DNA of 15,237 bases from positions 1 to 15,237 of the forward strand of contig JAWVZB010000074.1 of the NCBI GenBank assembly GCA_033722375.1, read 5' to 3'. This stretch comes from JAWVZB01 sp033722375. GTDB lineage: Bacteria > Actinomycetota > Nitriliruptoria > Nitriliruptorales > Nitriliruptoraceae. Positions 9,740 through 15,237 of the stretch are shown here, one piece after another (within the stretch, counting starts at the first letter, position 1; every line of letters starts with the position of its first letter). The position numbers and the translations under genes are program-made. The notes beneath the pieces are model-generated. The model did not search any database and was not told where the DNA came from. It worked only from the letters and a program-made list of their open reading frames with translations.

Positions 9740-10683
9740 CCACCGCCGCCCCGAGGAACCCCAAGGAGCCGGCCCGCGGGCGTCCCGCCGACGGACCGAT
9801 CGTGGCGTCCTGCGAGGTGTTGGCGCGCAAGCGTGAGTCCGCCTACTGGACGCTCACGTTCGCGGCGCCCGAGATCGCCGAGCGGGCACGTGCCGGCCAG
9901 TTCGTCAACGTCGCCGTCGAGGCCCCCGGGACGCTCCTGCGGCGCCCGTTCTCGATCTACCGCGTGTCGCGGTCGGGTCCGGCCGCCGGGACCGTCGAGG
10001 TCGTCTTCGACGCGCACGGGCCTGGCACCGAGTGGCTGACGCACGTCGAGCCGCACGACACGTTGTCCGTGGTGGGGCCGCTCGGCTCGGCGTTCCCGCT
10101 GCCGCGGAAGAAGGTGTCCTGCCTGCTCGTCGGCGGGGGCTACGGGGTGGCGCCGCTGTTCTTCCTCGCTGAGGACCTCGTGCGGGAGGGCCTGCGGGTC
10201 GACATGATCGTTGGTGCGGGCACCCAGGACCGCATCTTCAACGCCATCGAAGCCAAGCGCATCACCGCGTCGGTGACGTTCACGACCGACGACGGCTCGT
10301 TCGGCACCCCCGGACGGGTGACCGACGTGTTCGAGGAGGTGGCTGAGACCTGCGGGACGGGGGTCGTCTACGCGTGCGGTCCGATGCCGATGCTGCGGGC
10401 GGTCGCCGAGGCGTCGCGCGAGCTCGAGCTGCCGTGCCAGGTCGCCACCGAGGAACACATGGCCTGCGGCGTCGGGGTGTGCTGGACCTGCGTGGTCCCG
10501 CTGCGGTCCAAGGGCGGGGCGCTGCGCATGAAGCGGGCCTGCATCGACGGGCCGGTGTTCAACGGCGCGAAGGTCGCCTGGGATGCCTCCCGCTGGGAGG
10601 TCGGGCCGGATCCGGCCCCTGGGGAGGACGACGACGGCGACGAGCCGAAGCGACTCACCGACGCGGAGGTGTGGGGCCAGTGA
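9736..10683 (+). CDS. pyrK: Dihydroorotate dehydrogenase electron transfer subunit PyrK
   Basis: Iron-sulfur flavoprotein that carries electrons from FMN in PyrD to NAD+, via a [2Fe-2S] cluster and FAD, in class 1B dihydroorotate dehydrogenases. The 315 residues show an FAD-binding barrel with RRPFSIY near 74-80, a NAD-binding region with LLVGGGYGVAPLFFLAEDL and YACGPMPML, and a C-terminal cluster loop with Cys244, Cys249, Cys252 and Cys269 (CX4CX2CX16C), matching PyrK spacing. It is longer than Bacillus PyrK (about 256 residues) because of an N-terminal Pro/Arg-rich stretch of about 20 residues and an acidic C-terminal tail. The GTG start overlaps the carB stop (GTGA), with GGAGG at 9727-9731, 4 bases upstream. 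PyrD follows immediately. Confidence 0.95.
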
Positions 10684-11705
10684 GTGCAACCTGGAGCGAG
10701 CGGGGCGACCTGACCGAGGTCGACACCTCTGAGGCGACCCGTGGCCTGGCCACCTCCGAGGTCGACCTGTCCGTCGACCTCGGCGGCCTCGCGATGCACA
10801 ACCCGATCACGACCGCCTCTGGCTGCTTCGCCAGCGGTGCGGAGATCGACCGGTTCTACGACATCGCGGGCCTCGGCGCGGTCGTGGTCAAGTCGCTCAC
10901 GCTCGAGCCGCGCGAGGGGTTGCCGACCCCCCGGATGCACGAGACCGCCAGCGGGATGCTCAACGCGATCGGGTTGCAGAACCCCGGCATCGACCGCTGG
11001 CTCGCTCGTGATCTGCCCTGGCTGCAGGGCAAGGACCTGCCCGTGGTCGTGTCGATCGCGGGGACCACGGTCGAGGAGTACCGCGAGCTGGCGCGACGGC
11101 TCCGCAACAAGCCCGGCGTGGCCGCGATCGAGGTCAACCTGTCCTGCCCCAACGTCGAGCACCGCGGGCTCGTGTTCGCCTGTCACGCCGAACCGTCTTC
11201 CGAGGTCATCCGCGCCGTGGTGCGGGAGTCGGCGGTGCCGGTGTTCGGCAAGCTGACCCCCGACGTCACCGATATCACCGCGGTGGCCCGGGCGGTCGTT
11301 GACGCCGGCGCGACCGGTCTGTCGCTCATCAACACCACCCTCGGGATGGCCATCGACCCCGACACCGGGGTCCCGCGGCTGGCCAACACCTTCGGGGGGC
11401 TGTCGGGCCCCGCCATCAAGCCGATCGCCATCCGCGCGATGTACCAGGTGCACCAGGCGTTGCCGCAGGTACCAAAGATCGGCATGGGCGGCTTGCGCAC
11501 CGTCGAGGACGTCGTCGAGATGATCCGGGCCGGTGCCTGGGCGGTGGCCATCGGCACCGCCACGTTCGCCGACCCGTTCCGCCCGCTCGATCTCGTCACC
11601 GAGCTCCGGGAATGGCTCGCCGCCCGGGAGCTCCGGTCCGTCGACCAGATCCGTGGCGTCGTCACGCCCCGTACCGTGCCGACCCACACGACCCAGGAAC
11701 CATGA
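10680..11705 (+). CDS. pyrD: Dihydroorotate dehydrogenase, class 1B catalytic subunit
   Basis: Oxidises dihydroorotate to orotate with FMN. Class is set by three observations: adjacency to pyrK, the NLSCPN motif with catalytic Cys156 (class 2 quinone enzymes have Ser), and no N-terminal membrane helix. FMN and substrate motifs include NPITTASGCF (41-50), GLQNPGI and a C-terminal GMGGLRTVED and AVAIGTATF. The protein is 341 residues; the first 25 are an extra polar, Thr/Glu/Asp-rich stretch before the conserved VDLGGL. The GTG start at 10680 overlaps the pyrK stop (GTGA) and follows GGAGGTG at about 10666-10672. As a class 1B enzyme it should be cytosolic, heterotetrameric with PyrK and NAD+-linked rather than quinone-linked. 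Confidence 0.95.
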   Translation: MSATWSERGDLTEVDTSEATRGLATSEVDLSVDLGGLAMHNPITTASGCFASGAEIDRFYDIAGLGAVVVKSLTLEPREGLPTPRMHETASGMLNAIGLQNPGIDRWLARDLPWLQGKDLPVVVSIAGTTVEEYRELARRLRNKPGVAAIEVNLSCPNVEHRGLVFACHAEPSSEVIRAVVRESAVPVFGKLTPDVTDITAVARAVVDAGATGLSLINTTLGMAIDPDTGVPRLANTFGGLSGPAIKPIAIRAMYQVHQALPQVPKIGMGGLRTVEDVVEMIRAGAWAVAIGTATFADPFRPLDLVTELREWLAARELRSVDQIRGVVTPRTVPTHTTQEP

Positions 11706-12412
11706 TCGACACCAACCCGCTCATCGTCGCACTCGACGTCCCCGAGCTCAGCGAGGCGGTCGAGCTCGCCCGTCGACTCCAGGGCGAGGTCGGCTACTTC
11801 AAGATCGGCCTCGAGCTGTTCAGCGCCCACGGCCCCGAAACGGTCACCGCGATCGGCGAGTTCGGTGACGTGTTCCTCGACGTGAAGCTGCACGACATCC
11901 CGACCACGGTGTCGCGCGCGACGCGCCAGCTCGGCCGGCTCGGGGTCGGCCTCGTGACCGTGCACGCCCTGGGCGGCAAGGACATGGTCGCGGCCGCTGT
12001 CGAGGGCCTGGCGCTCGGCGCCAAGGGTCACAGCGGTCCGCAGCCGCGCATCCTCGCGGTGACGGTCTTGACGAGCCTGTCGGACGCCGACCTCGCCACG
12101 GTCGGGCTGCCTGGCGCCGAGGACGCCGTCCTCGAGCTCGGGCGGACCGCGGTCGGTGCCGGCGCGCCCGGGCTCGTCTGCGCCCCGCGTGACGCCTCCC
12201 GACTGCGCCAGGAGGTCGGTCCCAGCACCGTCCTCGTCACCCCGGGGGTGCGCCCCGCCGGCAGCGACAGCGACGACCACGCCCGCGCCGCCACGCCGGC
12301 CGAAGCCGTCGCCGCGGGTGCGAACTACTTGGTGGTGGGCCGCCCCATCACCCGCGCGGCGGACCCCGTCACGGCCGCCCGATCGATCCTCTCCGAGGTC
12401 GACCCAGCCTGA
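11702..12412 (+). CDS. pyrF: Orotidine 5'-phosphate decarboxylase
   Basis: Decarboxylates OMP to UMP, the last step of the pathway. The 236-residue TIM-barrel protein carries the catalytic DVKLHDIP motif with Asp60, Lys62 and Asp65, the FKIGLELF segment, VTVLTS, and phosphate-binding VTPGVRP followed by YLVVGRPIT. Length and motifs fit the Escherichia/Bacillus-type enzyme rather than the longer form used by Mycobacterium and Streptomyces. ATG 11702 overlaps the pyrD stop (ATGA), with AGGA at 11695-11698. It is the final gene of the operon; pyrE converges on it 63 bases downstream. Confidence 0.96.
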   Translation: MIDTNPLIVALDVPELSEAVELARRLQGEVGYFKIGLELFSAHGPETVTAIGEFGDVFLDVKLHDIPTTVSRATRQLGRLGVGLVTVHALGGKDMVAAAVEGLALGAKGHSGPQPRILAVTVLTSLSDADLATVGLPGAEDAVLELGRTAVGAGAPGLVCAPRDASRLRQEVGPSTVLVTPGVRPAGSDSDDHARAATPAEAVAAGANYLVVGRPITRAADPVTAARSILSEVDPA

Positions 12413-12415
12413 TCG

Positions 12416-12454
12416 GTCACACCTTCCGCACCGATAGCGGCACGAACGTGTGAC
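12416..12454. terminator. Inverted repeat between convergent pyrF and pyrE
   Basis: GTCACAC (12416-12422) pairs perfectly with GTGTGAC (12448-12454), and an inner CCGC (12426-12429) pairs with GCGG (12437-12440). It starts 3 bases after the pyrF stop and ends 21 bases from the pyrE stop, so it could end transcription both ways. There is no T-run on either side and the outer loop is long (25 bases), so it is not a classical terminator; a protein-binding palindrome is an alternative. Confidence 0.4.
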
Positions 12455-12475
12455 ACATCCGGGGGTGGTGCTGGG

Positions 12476-13129
12476 TCAGGCGCCGAACTCGGCGCGGTAG
12501 CGCGCGATCCGTTCGTGGTCGTCGTCGCTGAGCAGGCCCCGGTCGTCCACCTCCGCGATGATCTGGTCCATGTCGACGATCGCGCCGACCGCCATGTCGA
12601 ACTCGTCGGCGAGCGCTCCGAGGGCGGGGCGCGCCCCGCCCGGCGGCACCTCCTGGCGGTCGACGGCGATCATCAGGCCGACCAGTTGCACGTCCGCGGC
12701 GGCGCGCAGCTTCGGGACCGTCTCCCGGATCGAGGTCCCCGCCGTCGTGACGTCCTCGACGATCACGACCCGGTCGCCGTCCCGCAGGTCGTGTCCCACG
12801 AGCACCCCGCCTTCGCCGTGGTCCTTGGCTTCCTTGCGGTCGAAGCAGTAGCCCACGTCCAGGCCGTGCTCGACCGCGAGGGCGACCGCGGTGGCGACGG
12901 CGAGGGGGATGCCCTTGTACGCGGGTCCGAACAGGACGTCGAAGTCGGTGCCGAACGAGGCGACGATCGCGTCCGCGTAGGCCCGACCCAGGGTCCACGC
13001 CTGCTCGCCGGTGCCGAAGCGTCCCGCGTTGATGAAGTAGGGCGTCCGTCGGCCGGACTTGGTCTCGAAGTCACCGAAGGTGAGCACGTCGGCGTCCAGC
13101 AGGAACGAGATGAAGTCCTGGGGCTGCAT
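12476..13129 (-). CDS. pyrE: Orotate phosphoribosyltransferase
   Basis: Converts orotate and PRPP to OMP, the step between PyrD and PyrF. The 217-residue protein contains FETKSGRRTPYFINAGRF (about 21-38), where residues contacting orotate lie, FGPAYKGIPLA, the FDRKEAKDHGEGG catalytic loop with its lysines, and the PRPP motif VVIVEDVTTAGTS. It is one of two UMP-pathway enzymes acting after PyrD, yet it lies outside the operon on the opposite strand. ATG is chosen because the minus strand has AGGAG 6 bases upstream. It starts 15 bases after menB ends, so both are probably on one transcript and pyrE would escape the PyrR leader. Confidence 0.96.
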   Translation of the reverse strand: MQPQDFISFLLDADVLTFGDFETKSGRRTPYFINAGRFGTGEQAWTLGRAYADAIVASFGTDFDVLFGPAYKGIPLAVATAVALAVEHGLDVGYCFDRKEAKDHGEGGVLVGHDLRDGDRVVIVEDVTTAGTSIRETVPKLRAAADVQLVGLMIAVDRQEVPPGGARPALGALADEFDMAVGAIVDMDQIIAEVDDRGLLSDDDHERIARYRAEFGA

Positions 13130-13144
13130 CTGCCGCTCCTGCGA

Positions 13145-14047
13145 TCAGTAGTGGTAGGGGTGGTCGGACCAGTCGGGCGGTCGCTTCTCGAGGAAGGCGT
13201 CCCGGCCCTCCTGGGCCTCGTCGGTCATGTAGGCCAGCCGCGTGGCCTCACCGGCGAACACCTGCTGGCCGACGAGTCCGTCGTCGGTGAGGTTGAGCGC
13301 GAACTTCAGCATCCGCGCGGCGGTGGGTGACTTCCCGACGACCTTGCGCGCCCACTGGAGCCCGATCGTCTCGAGCTCCTCGTGGGGGACGACCCGGTTG
13401 ACCATGCCCATCCGGTGCGCGTCCTCGGCGGAGTACTCGTCCCCGAGGAAGAAGATCTCACGCGCGAACTTCTGCCCGACCTGCTTGGCGAGGTACGCAG
13501 ACCCGAAGCCCCCGTCGAAGCTCGCGACGTCGAGGTCCGTCTGCTTGAACCGGCCGGGCTCGCGGGACGCGAGCGTCAGGTCGCACACGACGTGGAGGCT
13601 GTGGCCACCCCCGGCGGCCCAGCCGGGGACGAGACAGATCACGACCTTGGGCATGAACCGGATCAGGCGCTGGACCTCGAGGATGTGGAGGCGGGCGGCC
13701 TTCCCTGCGTCAACGGTGTCCGCGGTCTCGCCCTCGGCGTACTGGTAGCCGGTCCTCCCGCGGATCCGCTGGTCCCCGCCGGAGCAGAACGCCCAGCCGC
13801 CGTCCTTCGGCGACGGGCCGTTGCCAGTCAGCAGCACACAGCCGACGTCGGTGGTCTGGCGGGCGTGGTCGAGCACCCGGTACAGCTCGTCGACGGTGTG
13901 GGGCCGGAAGGCGTTCCTGACCTCGGGGCGGTCGAACGCCACCCGGACGACGCCGTCCTCCACTGCACGGTGGTAGGTGATGTCGGTCAGGTCCTCGAAG
14001 CCGGCCACCGGCTCCCACAGCTCGTCATCGAACAGCTCGGAGACCAC
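13145..14047 (-). CDS. menB: 1,4-dihydroxy-2-naphthoyl-CoA synthase
   Basis: Crotonase-superfamily enzyme that closes the second ring of menaquinone from o-succinylbenzoyl-CoA. Visible motifs: FCSGGDQ (87-93) forming the oxyanion hole, PGWAAGGGHSLHVVCDLT (141-158), and SFDGGFGS (176-183) with active-site Asp178; the sequence resembles mycobacterial MenB strongly. From GTG 14047 it is 300 residues. That start is preferred over GTG 14101 because GAGGA lies about 6 bases upstream, whereas the earlier start would have its ribosome binding site touching the codon and would overlap a likely -10 box. Other men genes are not in the window. It heads the menB-pyrE transcript and is divergent from mihF. 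Confidence 0.94.
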   Translation of the reverse strand: MVSELFDDELWEPVAGFEDLTDITYHRAVEDGVVRVAFDRPEVRNAFRPHTVDELYRVLDHARQTTDVGCVLLTGNGPSPKDGGWAFCSGGDQRIRGRTGYQYAEGETADTVDAGKAARLHILEVQRLIRFMPKVVICLVPGWAAGGGHSLHVVCDLTLASREPGRFKQTDLDVASFDGGFGSAYLAKQVGQKFAREIFFLGDEYSAEDAHRMGMVNRVVPHEELETIGLQWARKVVGKSPTAARMLKFALNLTDDGLVGQQVFAGEATRLAYMTDEAQEGRDAFLEKRPPDWSDHPYHY

Positions 14048-14073
14048 GTTGCATCCTCGCTCGGGCGGGGGAG

Positions 14074-14101
14074 AGCGTAGATGCCCGCGTACGGCGTTCA
14101 C
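14074..14101 (-). promoter_or_regulatory. Candidate menB promoter
   Basis: On the minus strand GTGAAC (14101-14096) and TACGCT (14079-14074) are separated by 16 bases, fitting an actinobacterial -35/-10 arrangement. The -10 hexamer equals that proposed for efp. Transcription would start near 14067, 20 bases before the chosen menB start. Confidence 0.38.
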
Positions 14102-14125
14102 CTCCCGGAGCCGAGCGAGTAGGGT
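14097..14125 (+). promoter_or_regulatory. Candidate mihF promoter
   Basis: TTCACC (14097-14102) and TAGGGT (14120-14125) are 17 bases apart. The -35 overlaps that of the divergent menB promoter. Transcription would begin near 14132, leaving a leader of about 29 bases before mihF. Confidence 0.32.
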
Positions 14126-14160
14126 GGACGACCGTTCCCGCCACCAGCCGGATGTGAGTC

Positions 14161-14475
14161 ATGCCCGTACCCGAGCTCGATCCCGAACAGCGCCAGGCGG
14201 CCCTCGAGAAGGCCAAGGAGGCCCGCCGCATCCGGGCGGAGCTGAAACAGATGCTCAAGGCCGGGGAGGTCCAGATCAGTCAGGTGCTCGCCCGTGCGGA
14301 GCACGCGGACGCGCTCGCCAAGATGCGAGCGGCCGAGCTGATCGGTGCCATGCCCAACGTCGGCAAGGTCGGTGCCCGTCGGCTCATGAACGAGCTCGGC
14401 ATCGCCGACGGCCGGCGCCTCCAGGGCCTCGGGCCGCGGCAGCGGGAAGCGCTCATCGACCACTTCGAAGGGTGA
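14161..14475 (+). CDS. mihF: Integration host factor, actinobacterial type (mIHF)
   Basis: Nucleoid-associated DNA-binding protein specific to actinobacteria, unrelated in sequence to IHF/HU of E. coli, and essential in mycobacteria. The 104 residues carry the family layout: an N-terminal basic helix (LDPEQRQAALEKAKEARRIR, 6-25), then AELKQMLKAGEVQISQVL, and a helix-two-turn-helix DNA-binding region containing MPNVGKVGARRLMNELGI (64-81) and RRLQGLGPRQREALIDHF. ATG 14161 has only a weak ribosome binding site (GGATGTGAG). Four bases separate it from the next gene. In most actinobacteria this position is followed by gmk and rpoZ; here the middle gene is of a different kinase family. Confidence 0.95.
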   Translation: MPVPELDPEQRQAALEKAKEARRIRAELKQMLKAGEVQISQVLARAEHADALAKMRAAELIGAMPNVGKVGARRLMNELGIADGRRLQGLGPRQREALIDHFEG

Positions 14476-14479
14476 GCCG

Positions 14480-15025
14480 GTGACGCGACCTGCTCGCGCA
14501 ACGATCACGATCGGGGGGCTCGCCGGGACCGGCACCAGCACCCTCGCGTCGCTGCTGGGTGACCGGTTCGGTCTGGACGTTGTCTCGGGCGGCCAGATCT
14601 TCCGCGAGGCGGCCCGGGAGCGGGGGGTGACCCTCGCCGCGTTCGGCACGCTGTGCGAAGAGGATCCCGAGGTCGACCGTGGACTCGACGAACGGCAGAT
14701 CGAACTGTTGCGGCAGGGCGGGCTGGTGCTCGAGAGCCGGCTGGGTGGGTGGCTCGCCCAGCGGGAGGGCATCGAGGCACTGAAGGTCTGTCTCAAGTGC
14801 GACGAGGACGAGCGGATGCGGCGCATCGTCGCACGCGAGGGGGGCGAGCTCGAGGAGCAGCGGCGTCGCACGCTCGAGCGCGAGGCCAGCGAAGCCGCCC
14901 GCTACAGCCAGTACTACGGGTTGGACCTCCACAGCTTCGCCCCCTACGACCTGGTCCTCGACTCCGGCCGGTGGAGCCCCGCGCAGCTCGCCGATCTGGT
15001 CGCAGCGGCGCTCGCCACGGCCTGA
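14480..15025 (+). CDS. Archaeal-type cytidylate kinase-like P-loop protein
   Basis: A 181-residue P-loop NMP-kinase-like protein. It resembles the archaeal (d)CMP kinase family: TITIGGLAGTGTST (8-21) as nucleotide loop with Thr19 where Walker A motifs have Lys, VSGGQIFREAARERG (35-49), the DPEVDRGLDERQ segment (62-73), LESRLGGWLA (84-93), an Arg-rich lid (RMRRIVARE, 112-120) and EASEAARYSQYYGLDL (135-150) before YDLVLDSGRW. It lacks the TTRxxRxGE and DYxFV signatures of guanylate kinase. Predicted role is phosphorylation of CMP or dCMP, inferred from family; substrate is unproven. GTG 14480 starts 4 bases after mihF, so the two are cotranscribed. It occupies the usual gmk slot between mihF and rpoZ. 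No symbol is assigned because bacterial cmk is a different, longer protein. Confidence 0.82.
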   Translation: MTRPARATITIGGLAGTGTSTLASLLGDRFGLDVVSGGQIFREAARERGVTLAAFGTLCEEDPEVDRGLDERQIELLRQGGLVLESRLGGWLAQREGIEALKVCLKCDEDERMRRIVAREGGELEEQRRRTLEREASEAARYSQYYGLDLHSFAPYDLVLDSGRWSPAQLADLVAAALATA

Positions 15026-15073
15026 CAACCTGGTTCGGGGCTGTGCTGCCCGGGGTCCTGGCGCCCGGCGCGG

Positions 15074-15079
15074 TACAGT
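15074..15079 (+). promoter_or_regulatory. Candidate -10 box upstream of rpoZ
   Basis: TACAGT fits TANNNT well and lies 61 bases before the assigned rpoZ start, in the 114-base gap after the kinase-like gene. No clear -35 sequence is seen. It would let rpoZ be expressed apart from mihF. Confidence 0.35.
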
Positions 15080-15080
15080 G

Positions 15081-15112
15081 GTTGGCCGCACTGGAGCATC
15101 CGCTCCGCCAAC
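15081..15112 (+). repeat. Inverted repeat in the rpoZ leader
   Basis: GTTGGC (15081-15086) pairs with GCCAAC (15107-15112) and GGAGC (15093-15097) with GCTCC (15102-15106), giving an 11-bp bulged stem with a 4-base loop. No T-run follows, so it is not a standard terminator. On read-through RNA from mihF it would form upstream of rpoZ. Confidence 0.4.
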
Positions 15113-15139
15113 TCCCTTGCTTCATCCCACCTGGAGGTG

Positions 15140-15237
15140 GTGGCCATCGCCCGCATCGACGACCTCATGGACAAGGTCGAGTCCCGGTTCCATCTCGTGC
15201 ATCTCGCCGCCAAGCGCGGCCGCGAGATCAACGAGTA
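15140..15237 (+). CDS. rpoZ: RNA polymerase omega subunit, 5' part
   Basis: Omega helps assemble RNA polymerase by holding the beta-prime subunit. Only the first 32 codons are in the window; the gene continues past the right edge. The encoded ARIDDLMDKVESRFHLVHLA and KRGREIN stretch is the characteristic omega N-terminus with the first conserved helices. The start is uncertain. GTG 15140 and GTG 15137 are in frame, but GGAGG at 15133-15137 is only 2 bases from the first and overlaps the second. ATC at 15146 would be 8 bases from GGAGG and would give the family-like MARIDDL terminus, but ATC starts are rare. GTG 15140 is used as the conservative call. Confidence 0.88.
   Translation, partial: MAIARIDDLMDKVESRFHLVHLAAKRGREINE

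Noticed and set aside
14048..14101. N-terminal extension of MenB from GTG 14101
   Set aside because: Its ribosome binding site would abut the start codon and the segment overlaps a likely -10 box; the extra 18 residues look nothing like MenB.
14480..15025. Calling this gene guanylate kinase by synteny
   Set aside because: The guanylate kinase signatures are missing and the motifs fit archaeal-type cytidylate kinase.

Overview
The window is about 15.2 kb of very GC-rich, densely coding DNA with GC-rich third codon positions. Gene content points to an actinobacterium: a mycobacterial-type integration host factor (mIHF) next to rpoZ, a mycobacterial-type MenB, a mycobacterial-type type II dehydroquinase, and TANNNT-type -10 boxes. 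Several traits (class 1B PyrD with PyrK, Bacillus-like PyrF, an archaeal-type CMP-kinase-like protein beside mihF) differ from Mycobacterium and Streptomyces and suggest a deep-branching lineage, perhaps Nitriliruptoria. That placement is inference.

Layout. Positions 124-1894 hold aroQ, efp and nusB (shikimate pathway, translation, rRNA antitermination), all on +. Positions 1895-2002 form a leader with a textbook PyrR-binding hairpin that can cover the ribosome binding site of pyrR. Positions 2003-12412 are one long pyrimidine operon: pyrR-pyrB-pyrC-carA-(unknown small gene)-carB-pyrK-pyrD-pyrF. All coding junctions are 4-bp ATGA/GTGA overlaps except around the unknown 110-residue gene, which has a gap on each side. 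Positions 12476-14047 hold pyrE and menB on the minus strand, transcribed menB to pyrE and meeting pyrF tail to tail. Positions 14048-14160 are a divergent promoter region. Positions 14161-15237 hold mihF, an archaeal-type cytidylate-kinase-like gene, and the 5' end of rpoZ, cut by the window edge.

How the genes work together. CarAB makes carbamoyl phosphate, PyrB and PyrC convert it to dihydroorotate, PyrD-PyrK oxidises this to orotate with NAD+, PyrE adds PRPP and PyrF gives UMP. All enzymes of de novo UMP synthesis are therefore present, with PyrE on a separate transcript. PyrR probably senses UMP and represses the operon, most likely by blocking translation, since the RNA hairpin includes the ribosome binding site. 

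Most of the window is core metabolism with recognisable genes. The two points most worth a second look are the unknown small gene between carA and carB, and the archaeal-type CMP-kinase-like gene in the slot where actinobacteria normally carry guanylate kinase. No RNA genes, mobile elements, CRISPR arrays or tRNAs were seen, and no gene-free stretch exceeds about 115 bases.
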